This document shows, one piece after another, positions 1-10,435 of a stretch of 64,000 bases of DNA. The stretch's first letter is position 1; every line of letters begins with the position of its first letter. The stretch is from Eutreptiella sp. 'Long Island Sound 2002' (Eukaryota; Euglenozoa; Euglenophyceae; Eutreptiales; Eutreptiaceae). The notes under the pieces were generated by a model. The model worked only from the letters and a program-made list of their open reading frames with translations. It was not told the DNA's origin and did not search any database. A program made the position numbers and the translations under genes. The stretch is from contig OZ038394.1 in the NCBI GenBank assembly GCA_964036045.1, forward strand, positions 4,320,658 to 4,384,657. Reading direction: 5' to 3'.

Positions 1-290
1 TGTGGCTGCGGCATCCCGGAAAAAGTGCATCCGGGAAAAAGTCCTCCACAGTGGACCAGTTCTCCCTTAACAGCTGCACGGCAATATTTGTAAGCGCCTG
101 CATTGATTGATGTCAGGGATTGTATCCAAAATTTGGTTTTCCGTGTGTTACATGTCTCCATCAGTGTGTCGTAGTAGCCCACCCCCCCTTGTGCAAGCAC
201 GGCCACGGTCCCAAAAGTCCAGGCAAAACAGCGGTTCACGCCCACCCCGAGCTTACCCTCACCCCCCATGTCCAGGAACCAGCAATGTTT

Positions 291-636
291 GACCACGGAA
301 CCAGGGGTTGGTTCTTGCGCACACTTTCCCCCCAAAATTCGACCGCGGAACCAGGGGTTGGTTCTTGCGCACGACTGGGCAGGGTATGCCCTCTCCTTTC
401 CCACAGTTAACAAAATTGACAAATGAACACCAAAGGACTGAATCTCAGCTGACTGGGCTGTTACAAAAGCAAATATAACCTGCCAAATACCGCAAACCAT
501 GCAATACACATGAAATGTTGTCCTGCACACCTGAATAGCTGTCCTGCATGCACCAGAACCATGAAAAACCCAATTCTTGTAAAAAAAAAAGTAGTGCGAG
601 AATTCGACCGTGGAACCAGGGGGCGGTTCTTGCGCA
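291..636 (+). repeat. Three copies of a 31-bp dispersed motif
   Basis: Near-identical copies lie at 291-321, 341-371 and 606-636. Each starts GACC(A/G/T)CGGAACCAGGGG or the close variant GACCGTGGAACCAGGGGG and ends GGTTCTTGCGCA. The first two are 50 bp apart and the third is 265 bp further on. Function unknown. Confidence 0.8.
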
Positions 637-1756
637 ATGCGGTTCCTAGGAAGGAATTCATTTTAAGGAGCAATAGTCCATGGGGTCATTGCCATATCTA
701 CACCGAGCCCGACATCAGTGACAGGCCAAAGTGGTGGTTAGACTGGCTGGACCCTGTATGACAAGAGGCTCCATCCGTAGGGCAGTTTTATGTTTGCTCT
801 GTGGATGCTCGGCCATGAACTGCCTGGGCCTCTGGAGACCTGTTGACCTGCATCATAGTGTACAGCATTGTGGAGTGCACGGGAGGGCTCAGGAACCCAG
901 CCCCTAGCATTAACCGGCAGCTCAACGCAACTGCGAACCCATCGTGCTGGCGGGTCGTCTGCACATAGCCCCAGCGAGGCTAATCCCCCATGGCGTATCC
1001 CCGTCTCCACCAACGGGACTTCAAACTCAGTGAGGTCACCAGGCCCAGAACCGGGGGTCACAGGGTCAGGCCCCATATGGCCAATCTCGGACGGGCACCG
1101 GGCCTCCGGCGACCCTCGCATCGCCTCTAAGGGCACCCTATATTCGGATAGGTCAGCACACTCCACACTCCACACTCCTACACAAGGGGGGGGGGGGCAG
1201 GGTAGACAAGCCCATGCTTGCGCAGGACACATGCGACAGCAAAGCATGTTACGTGGCAGCCATGCCGGGAATCGCAATGTTGGCCATGGCCGAAAATCAC
1301 AAAACAAAATCACAAAACAAACAGCATGAGGTTGCAATGTGTGATACAATGTTGTTATGAACAGAATGTGCAATCACAGACATGAATGAGCCCCTGGTTC
1401 CCTCTACACATGCGTCATAAACGCCCAGTCTTGCATTCAGGAGCACAAAAACTCTCTCTCTCTCTAAATCAGGAATCAGAGCAGTCCTAGTGCTAAGATT
1501 GTCTCACAGCGCAGTGTGCATCAAGCAACTTTTTACTTAATTCAGGGGGGGTGAATCAAGATTTACGGGGGTTGATAAACAAGATGCACCACCCCCAATT
1601 GCAGGGCACTACAGGCCTTTCGTTGCAAGTATCAGACATAACCATCCAACCAGTGAAATCTTTTCAGCCGTTCTGATGACTCATTTGCAAACGGGCCAGT
1701 GAAGCAATGGATACTTAGCTACTGAATGCCCCCATGGCACGGGGGCACAGTACCTT

Positions 1757-4700
1757 ACCCCCCCCCCCTTGTAATCTCCACCCCCAATTTGTGACGGTTC
1801 CCCCCCACGAGGTGGAGGAATTGCACCACCAAACCGTAACACTGAGGGTGCCACCCACGCGGTGCACATGGTGCACCAGGGCACGTGCACTTGGCGGCAT
1901 CCATGAACCCTGATGTGCATGTGCGCTGCATGCCACCCCTCACTTCATTCCAAGTCCTGGGGCTATGTTGCGTAGCATGGCATAAAACCAGGGATGCACG
2001 CGGTGTGCGGGCGGCACCCTCACTTCAAAACTGCAGCTGTGCATGCACAAACCGGTAGTGTGAATCACATTGAACCATGATGTTACTTCTGTGTGCATGC
2101 CCTTTCCACGGGCACTGTGTGAAACTTCGTTTTAAGACTCCAAACGCCCTTGAACTCCTGGACATGCTCAGTGGGCAATTCAGATATAAGCTCAGGATTG
2201 GAAGACGCCCCCTGTTTGGGGGTCATTCGCATAGCATACCCCAAGGCATGATATTGGATGTCCAAACCCTTGTAAAATCATTATTTTGCCCAACAAAACA
2301 ATCCCCCAATAGATTTTTTGATCTTGAGGCCTCTATCCCACTGAAATTGGATACCTTTTTTTGGGGGGGGGGTCAAAATTTTGTGGTTCGAGGTAGGCTG
2401 TGGGGATTGCAAGGGGAGGGGGATTACAAGGGGGGGTAAGGTAGCACTGTAGTGTACAAACAACAAAAGCAAACCCAGTGCATATGCAAGTTACCATACA
2501 CCGTACACCCTGTGCTATACACACTCTCATTGCCTTGTTGACATATGTTGATCATGCACCCATTACCTAGCGCCTTTGCCTAGCTGACTGTTGCTGTCAC
2601 AGTCAGTGTCTGCCATTTCTTCCGAGCCCAACTCTGCCCAAATGCCCCAGACCCCTTCCCGCCCCTTACCGCTCTTACCACCTGGGAAGAGTCCAATGCC
2701 CCCCCAAGAGTATGCAGCACTTCAACCGGCCGTTCCCGCTTGGATGCAGGAGGAATTTGCTCAATCCTTCGTACTTAGTCACCTGCCCTGACCCTGAGTC
2801 GCAAGCCACACCTCTTCAGTGTCAATGCCCTTGCATTTTGAATACAAAATGGCAAGCATCTATAAACCTGGAAGGTTTTAATTATTCTTAATTTCCAATC
2901 TCACTCCTGGGTAGGCAGTGCAAGAAAGCCCATAACTTTATGGTGAAGAGGAGTCAGTCAAGAGCCGTAGCTTGCAAATCAGAATTCAGCAAACATTCCT
3001 GTAGACAAACACCTACAGTCTTATGCCAGGTTTGCATGTGTTGGGAGGTCTTTGTTTGTGATGCAGCATTCTGTAATTCTGATGTGCAAGCTAGCAATAA
3101 TTAAACAGCCGTTTTCTGAAGGATCTGTGCTCACTGATCTGACATACTGTAGCTGCTCCTCCCATCGCAGCTGCCGTTGCACTTGCCACTGCAACTGCCA
3201 CACCTCCCCAATACTGGTTCAGACAAAGCCGCACACACTCAGCAAGGGCGGAATACCCCTGTCAGGTTGCCGGCAACAACGTTCAATGTGTGCCATCCCC
3301 TGTTTGGACAACGGACAGTTCGCCCTGGCCCTCACAAAAACCACTCGCCATTTGTATTGAGAAGAAGAAGACATATGCCTGGAGAAGGCGCGGCCAGAGT
3401 CGGGGAGCAAGACATAAAATGAAAAAGGCTCGGCTGACCTGATAAAGGGTCCTTGGCAATTATTGTTCAAAAAGCTGACATACATGCTGCCATGAAGGCC
3501 CAAAGCAAGCCGAGCACCGGCTGTGCTTCTAGCATGTGCCAAACAACTTTGTGGTATCTAGACCTTCGATCTATCGACCCAAGAAAATGACATCCCAGCA
3601 GCGTACGGCGTTCACTGGGTGCCTGCAGTCCACAGGTTTGCGGTGTGCCAATGTACATCAACAGGCTGACCACTGCCTTTCCTACTCCTGCTGCTTCCAC
3701 TGCTACTCCCATCGTACTGCACTTGCCCAATGCTGGTCCAGACAAAGTGCACACACATCACATCCAGCAGCGTACGGCGTTCACTGAGATGTCCGTGGCA
3801 CACAACTGTGTGCAGCATGCAAAGGTACGTGCATATTTTTCACTCGACTGGCGTTCCAGGGTCACCGACACTTTGACCCTGTTCGTGTTTTCACAATCAT
3901 CTCAGCAAAACAGAACAACGTCAAATCATTACCATAACTCCGACAGAGGTGCCGCACTGTGAGAAAAGGCGCTCTACATCACCACCAGAAGTTGGCTGCA
4001 TAATCAAAAAAAGCACCCTCTCTTGGAAAGGGGAAGGGGCACGTCATTGCCACCACTGCTGCAGAGCAGTAGGGCTGTTAGTATCAATAGCATTGCAACG
4101 GGTGTACCCTGTTTTACCACTGTTGGAAATTGGGTCCAGAGGGTGACGGCCCAATGACAGTTGCCAACAGTGGGACACCCCGGCGAGAGTGGTACCAGAC
4201 ATGATCTCAATTTGTGGTCAGGGAGGGTCCAATCCAATTGCAAAAAATTGCGGGAAAATTGCGGAAAATTGCGGTGTTGTAAGCAAACCAAACTGAACCT
4301 CCCGAAGCCTCAAGGAGCAAAAATTCTGCACAGGAGCCTCAGAATGTTGAAACAGATCGAATCGTCCACAGATATCAGAATAACAGGGACAAGCAGCCCT
4401 CAGGGGCCCCTCAATATCACCATGAAATTGAAGCATAAACCAAAGGCGGCAGACGTTGTGATCCAATTTGTGTGTACCGTGTGTGGGGTGTGTGTGGACA
4501 GGCCAAAAGCAATTGCAGAAAATTGTGGAAAATTGCGGAAAACTGCAGAAAATTGCGAAAAATTGCGAAACTGCGGAAAATTGCGAAAAATTGTGGACCT
4601 CAATTCCTCCCCGCCCTGATGATCGCCTGTGGCATACATTTGTGTCTGGACAAGAAAAGGAGTCAACTCTGGTAGTGGGCACCAGCACACAAAGAACAAC

Positions 4701-4785
4701 ACAACAACCCCTTGTCAAAAGACGCCAAAGTGACGGTCCCCCCCATGGGGGGGGGGGGATTGCAAGGGGAGGGGGATTGCAATGA
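1757..4785. repeat. Dispersed G-rich module (three sites)
   Basis: A module of the type GGGATTGCAAGGGGAGGGGG followed by ATTACAAGGGGGG occurs at about 2402-2437, again at about 4752-4782 (next to a G run), and as a degenerate reverse complement at about 1757-1830. It is a local dispersed repeat of unknown role. The coordinates span all three sites; the sequence between them is not repeat. Confidence 0.5.
4240..4597 (+). repeat. AAATTGCGG-type minisatellite, two clusters
   Basis: A unit of about 10-11 bp, consensus AAAATTGCGGA, is repeated at about 4240-4275 (about 3 units) and 4509-4597 (about 8 units), with unrelated sequence between. The open frames across it (peptide repeats of the NCGKL type) are products of the repeat, not a gene. 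Confidence 0.8.
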
Positions 4786-6137
4786 GGGAGCAGGGTAGCT
4801 GGCGCCCGTCTCAGGTGAAGCAAGGCCGGGTGTACCAGTGGTGTGTCAACTACTGGCCAGCCTCTGCCCCGAAGGCTGGCCCGCAGGACTATGTTGTTGG
4901 GGTGGGAACACAGCAGACTGCAGTGGTCTGTCCTGCGGTCTCTCGCTCCTGCAGATGGTCATTGGCTGACCCCAATAGCCGTTAGGGGCTAACCGTCGAC
5001 AAGTTGGAGGTTAACCGCCAGCAATTGGCGGTTGACCGTTGGCGGCTTGCAGTAAACTGCCGGCGGCGGTCCCAGCCTTTCCGTGACAAAAAAAAACACC
5101 AAAGCCGTCCCTTTAGGAATGATCAGACTGATTAGACATACCCGACTGACCAGACTTGTCAGCAGCTCAGACACACCCACGTGGAGGGAGCTGGGGCAGG
5201 GTCTTGCAGAACCATGGTGGGAGTGGTTTGCTACCTACTAGGGACAGACTGTGAAACGGCTGAGTCCCTCGAGATCTAAATTGACGTGGCACGTCTCTTC
5301 AGGCTGCAGTCCCAGGGTCACGCTTAGCTTCTCTGCTTTCCAGGCTTTCGAGGTAGATTTTTGGGTCTCTTCGAGCCATCGAGTGTACCCTCCATCTGCT
5401 GCCAGAGGGCGTCACGGCTCATTTCATGCTGAAGGTGGGCATCGACCATCCGCGCCTCTTGTTGTACACCAAGATTTTCACTGCCTCCAACTTTGGGGGC
5501 TGCTGCAATCCCCACACGCTGCAGCAAGGCTTGGAAAATTGCAAGATCAACCAGAACTTGGGGTCGGCCTGTTTGACTGTCAATTGTTATTGCCAGGTTG
5601 CCCAGCTGTCCACACACTGAGGACAACTCAGGAGTCTGCTGCACCTGTTGCTGCACAGCTTGGGTCTGAGAAATGAATGCATGTCAGACCACCACTGGCA
5701 CCACATGGCACAATGGTACATGCCTTGCATGGTACTCATGGCAAACGTCATACAGCATAACATTGCCCCAATGCAATAAAGGACCTGAAAGTCTAATACT
5801 GCACATCAAGCTTGGAGCGAACCTTCTGGATGCAGAGGTACGGTCAGACCGCTCTTTGTATCCTGCCACGTGCATGTCGCCAGCCGGAATGGGGTTTGGG
5901 GGGGAAAGGGTGGGATCCCTGCTCTTATTGGTGTGAAAAATGAAAAACAGCAATTTGGGGGTTTTGAAGCCCAAATGGATAGACATGCAAATGCATTCCC
6001 CATGGTTCATTGCATGCATATGGGTCCACATGCGTGCGTCCAAGCTGTAAATAAATGATGGCCGGAAGCCTTTCGGCCATGAGATTGCTTAAATGGGTCG
6101 TTTTTTTTTGGTGTTTTTAATTTTTGCAACCTGCAAT

Positions 6138-6482
6138 TTATTTATGGATGGTTGTTGTTTACTTTTGGATGGTTGCTTTTTTACTACTGGGTCCTTTTCC
6201 CTTCTAGACAGTTCTTATTTATTCATGGATGCTTCCTGTTTATTCTTGGATGCTTCTTGTTTATTCCTGGGTGCTTTCTCTTTATTCTTGGATGCTTCCA
6301 GTTCAGTCTTGGATGCTTCTTGTTTATTGCTGCATGCTTGTTGTTTATTCGTGGATACTTCCTGTTTAGTCCGGATGTTTCCTGTTTATTTCTAGATGCT
6401 TCCTGTTTACTTTGGATGGTTCCTGTCTATTCTCAGATGCTTCATGCTTACTCTGGATGTTTCCAATTTATTCCTGGATGAC
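6138..6482 (+). repeat. 21-bp minisatellite (7-residue repeat in one frame)
   Basis: About 15 degenerate units of 20-21 bp, consensus TTTATTCTTGGATGCTTCCTG, run through this interval. A 21-bp period keeps the frame, so one plus-strand frame (6093-6395) reads as a hydrophobic heptapeptide repeat of the FLDASCL type. A few units are 20 bp and break that frame, and no gene signals flank it. I read it as a non-coding minisatellite. Confidence 0.85.
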
Positions 6483-6805
6483 CATTCAAAGCACGGACCA
6501 TTCAACTTTGAAGATGTGTGTGGGTACTGCCCAACTGCATGGACTTACTATCCCATAGTTGACAATCGAGGACATGCAACAAAAGGCACAGGGTTACAAA
6601 AATCAGTCCTACTCCCCCCCCCCCCCCCCTCCTCCCCTGCCTCCCCTTGGTCTGCCCTCCCCTTTAACCCGGCAACAGGCAGGGCATGGCTGGTTGAGTC
6701 GTGGCTGAATTGCACTTCCATGGGATTCGCTGCAAAGCTTTCTGCTACTTTTGGTGCAGGCGTTGGTGGTGGTGGGCTGCCTGGGCGCAAATGATACCAG
6801 ACTCA
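6483..6805. other. Unassigned stretch with C run
   Basis: No gene is supported. A run of C residues lies near 6617-6632. Overlapping open frames on both strands are compositional. Confidence 0.5.
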
Positions 6806-6986
6806 CGGGGGGGGGGGGCGACTACAACCGGTCTTGATGCGACCCACCCCCCAACTATCTTTCAAAACTTGGGGGGGGGGGCAGTTGGGGGGGGGGGTCC
6901 AGCCGGGGGTCGGGGGGGGGGGGTGTTCCTGCCGGGGGTCGGGGGGGGGGTCAGGGGGGCGTCCAGCCAGGGGTGAGGGGGGGGGC
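6806..6986 (+). repeat. Dense G-run cluster, G-quadruplex-prone
   Basis: The interval contains roughly ten runs of 5-13 G on the plus strand, with the module CCGGGGGTCGGGGGGG repeated and GTCCAGCC flanks. It runs directly into a TTAGGG-type array. A G-quadruplex-forming tract is inferred from the pattern of four or more G runs with short loops. Confidence 0.75.
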
Positions 6987-7006
6987 GGTTAGGGTTAGGG
7001 TTAGGG
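6987..7006 (+). repeat. Interstitial telomere-like TTAGGG x3
   Basis: Three perfect TTAGGG units (6989-7006) abut the G-run cluster and are followed at once by TCACCGAGCTGGTGG. The same junction motif recurs at 49.49 kb and, inverted, at 50.61 kb. Confidence 0.85.
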
Positions 7007-7990
7007 TCACCGAGCTGGTGGAACCAGTCTTGATTTTATAACCCTTTTTAGTGTCTAGGGTGGACCTACCAGGTTTAGCAGCAGCAAGCAAGCAGCAAGC
7101 AGCAAGCAAGCAGCAGCAAGCGCGGAATGGGGAAAAATCAGAACTCCGTCGTGGTGCTTTGGATTTGGTTGAAATTTTGGTGCATGATACCTATGGGTGT
7201 GAAGTACAATCACACAAAGTTTGAGCAAGAAACTCGACGGTGGCGACCGGCAACGGAATTCGCAAGTGGCGGACCTCCGTTTCAAAATCTGTCAAAAATG
7301 GCCTTTTTTGGGGCAGTTTGGGTGCCTAGGATATGCCTGAAGGGGTCCATCTGCATTGGAACTAACCTAAATGATAAACAAACACCTTTCATCATCGTTT
7401 AGTGTGTTATGTACCCGACTAGGGGCCTCAACGACCTCTTTATGGGTTCAAAATACCGCAAAATCAGCCTGAAAAGCAGCCATTTTGCATACCTTTTCAA
7501 ATACACCTTCTCGTGCCGTGTTTTATAGCCATGGATTGCATTGGGCACCCTTGTGGTGATTAATAACGATGAATGGGTTCATTTTGAAGCCTTTTCCACA
7601 TTGTCATCACCCTTCAATGCCCCATTTTGCCACCGCAGAGTGGTGTTCAGCGCGCACGGTGCACGTGCTAGGGTAGGGTCACGGGGGTCATCTATGGGTC
7701 CAAAAATGGTCCAAAATCATTTTTTCCAAATTTGTTCCTAGACCACTTGGGGTGCTCAAACAAGTGTTTTTAGCCCGTTTTGAGCCCATGGTGGCCCGTT
7801 TTGACCCTCCAAAATTCCCAAAAAGCCTTGAAAATGGGCTTTAGGTTTAGCAGCAGCAAGCAGCAGCAGCACGCGCGAAATGGGGGAAAATTAGCACTCT
7901 CTCGTGGTGCTTCGGATTGGGCTGAAATTTTGGTGGATGATACCTATGGGTGTGGAGTACAACCACACGGAGTTTGAGTTAGGATCCGCC
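7007..7990 (+). repeat. R1 repeat family, fragments
   Basis: 7010-7300 matches the reverse complement of 50,340-50,625. Shared landmarks are CACCGAGCTGGTGG, TTATAACCC, GGTGGACCTACCAGGTTTAG and an (AGCAGCAAGC)n stretch, then GGGGAAAAATCAGAACTCCG. A second fragment at about 7840-7990 repeats the AGCAGCAAGC to ACACGGAGTTTGAG portion. No protein domain is visible in either copy. It looks like a non-autonomous interspersed repeat. Confidence 0.7.
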
Positions 7991-8290
7991 CCTTCAACTT
8001 GATGCTGTGGAGGCACAAACTGAAAAGGGACACGCAATTTGGCCTGTTTGGGAGCAGTACGGCCCAAGTCATGGAAAATCTTGGGCACATTTAGGCCCTG
8101 TGTAGCTTCAGCAATCCTTCTATAGCATAAATCCACAAACAGGTTTGATGGTACAGCTGGAGGTAATTGCTTTTCCTCCCAGGACATGTACAACAGTGTT
8201 GGCTTCAAAAAAGTGCCCAACAACAAGTTCATCATGTTGCGGAGCCTCAACCACGTCAACAACAAAGGGGTCTGTGCCGTTTGACGCCAT
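7985..8290 (-). pseudogene. Small unrecognised gene fragment
   Basis: An ATG at 8290-8288 in the good context GAAATGGCG opens a 56-residue frame (start MASNGTDPFVVDVVEAP) that stops at 8120. From about 8180 downwards a second frame reads as protein-like sequence (WEEKQLPPAVPSNLF, then ATQGLNVPKIFHDLG) to about 7985, where an R1 fragment begins. Either a small frameshift or an intron joins the two frames. I recognise no family. The tandem and palindromic block 28-80 bp upstream could belong to its promoter region. It may be the 5' end of a gene truncated by the R1 repeat. Confidence 0.4.
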
Positions 8291-8317
8291 TTCGAAGGAA
8301 AAAATGCTATTTGCAAA

Positions 8318-8376
8318 ATAATATCAAGCACAAAATAATATCAAGCGTCAAAATAATATCAAGCGCTTGATATTAT
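8318..8376. repeat. AATAATATCAAGC x3 ending in a 24-bp palindrome
   Basis: The 13-bp word AATAATATCAAGC occurs three times in tandem with 3-4 bp spacers. The last copy forms a perfect 24-bp palindrome at 8353-8376 (arm ATAATATCAAGC). A G run follows at 8381. It could be a protein-binding site upstream of the small minus-strand frame, or a cruciform-prone element. Confidence 0.8.
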
Positions 8377-10435
8377 AAAGGGGGGGGGGGTAGTATTGGT
8401 TCATTGGTTTATTGGTATGCCCCCCACCCTGTTGTGATGCGTAACACTTGGTGACCCGGAACCCTCTAGCCTGGAGTTACACTTCCTGGCATCGGTGGTG
8501 GGGAGCACCCTCCAAACTTCACAGTTGGGGAATGACTGAATGCGCAGCCTGTCAGCGCTGGCAGGGCAGTGGATGCCACCAGGGCAGATTGCTGCATTGT
8601 GAAGTGCAACAGACATTCCACTGTCATCCACAAAAGTGCAACCCACCTCCCACACACACATCCATCTCCACGTACACAGTTCCTTGCAACAACTGAGGCA
8701 CGCCTCCACAACACAAATAAGTGCATTAAACTGGAAGTACCAACCAGCAAATTTGACACACCAAGTGCCATTTGGCGCCAATTGCAACACCCAGAGGGGA
8801 GATTTGGGGCAGACAAGGGCCGCAAGGGTCTCAACGAATAAGAGTGAGAGGTCCAATTTCATTTATCCTGTGGGAGTAGACTCGAAAAAATCATGGAGCT
8901 GGAGCTCCCTGGCAAGCACCTTGAGAAGCATAGGGAACAAGAAAGGTGGAGCTGCAGCTGCAGCTGGAGCTAGATCAAAAGTGGGGGGGGGGGGGGGTGA
9001 GACCTAATTAGATTGAATGAGATTGATTGAAAACAGACAGACAGTGCTGCAAAAAATGCAAACTTGAGGCAATGCACTCCACAGTCAGGCATAGGTGCAT
9101 CTTTATTCTCTATGCCTGACCTGGTTAAACCTCTTGACACACCTGTGTCTGAATCAGGAAGACAAAATATCATGGCCGACAATGCGGTCGAACAGTCACT
9201 TACAGTCAGGCTATCAGTCAGACTACAGGATAGATCAAAAGGAGGGGGGGATTTCGGCTCAAAAATGAGCAGCTCAATGGACCGCGACCGCCTGCGTCTC
9301 TGGGCACACCCGATGTTGCATTTCTTCAAATTTCAGTAAAATGACAAGCAACCCTTGCACCAACAACGTTCAAAATGGAAAGAAACGAGCGAATTGTGCG
9401 ACTGTTTCCAGTCATAACCAAGGCAAGCGACTGTATGAGCAACTGCGTACCCCTGAAGCGGGGCCCTCTGTGAAATGTCAATTCAATCAATTTCCTTAAA
9501 TGGGTGGACATGTTTGGCACAGTGTGGGTGTTCAAAGTTTGTCCAACTGCAGAAACCCCATCCCTTGCCGCATGACAATGGCATCCACTCTTGCTGCAGA
9601 CAAATTGCACCTGATTGAAACAAGCACAATATCTGAAAACGGATTGTCCGGTGATCCGAGCGATCTGCGTTGAATACTGTGATGGTCTCTCTCCATGACC
9701 TCATTTGCCCTCTGGTCAACGAAGCTTGGTGATGCCGGTCTTGGGCCAACAGAGGGGATGGGGGCCGGGGGCGAGGAAAATTGAGATGGAATTTAGCAAA
9801 CCCACTCACTGAGGACTCCCTCTTGTACAATCATTCTAGCACTGAAAGAAGCCTGGAGTTGCAGCAAAATCCAAATGCGACCCACATCTTCCATATTCTC
9901 AAGCAGGGCACCTCCTGGCCTCGTTCATACCAGGCCCAACCAACCAACCTACTGTGTCAAAGAAAAGAAAATTGGTGTTGTTCATGGGGAGCCCGATCTG
10001 AGTCAGGTTACGGTGGTTTCGTTTGCAGAAATTTGTCACATTGATATTCTGCGAACAGCTGAGGCAAACTACCAAAGTATCGCGGAACTACTGGCTCGAC
10101 TTTGTGGCAGACTATAGACTTAGGCAGCCGTATCCTTGGTACTATGTCACGATGACAGCAGTGAAATTTAGCCTCTTCTTATCAACGCCATGTCCCAACA
10201 CCTAGTTTCTCCGGGCCAAAGAATCTCTCTGGCAAAAAAATGCGTGATTAAATGTGGAAAGATACTGAACCCCCCCCCCATGTCTTGGAACTATTGATGG
10301 GGAGTGCATGCGTCTGCAACCCTGAGTTGCTGCAGAAAAACAGCCACTTTTCTTTCCTTATGTACCATTGGGATCCACCTCTTCTCAAAGACACCATGAT
10401 TTCTCCCAGTAACATTGAATCGGGTGCCTCTGGCA
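8377..10435. other. Unassigned region
   Basis: No recognisable gene. G runs lie at about 8381-8391 and 8984-8997. Open frames on both strands overlap each other and carry no domain I know. A minus-strand frame at 9326-9610 has a somewhat protein-like composition but no start context or splice partner that I can justify. Confidence 0.45.

Larger units (their letters stand above)
1..6137. other. Gene-poor repeat-rich region
   Basis: No open frame here has a recognisable domain or convincing exon structure. The sequence holds long homopolymer runs (for example G runs near 1188 and 4746, C runs near 1760), a short CT microsatellite near 1451-1464 and several short dispersed duplications listed separately. 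One pair of related blocks, about 3150-3250 and 3690-3790, shares CAGACAAAG and the string CAGCAGCGTACGGCGTTCACT (near 3598 and 3768). I infer decayed intergenic DNA. Confidence 0.6.

Noticed and set aside
4990-5060. Apparent inverted repeats around CCGCCAGCAATTGGCGG
   Set aside because: Short imperfect palindromes without extension or recurrence; treated as chance.
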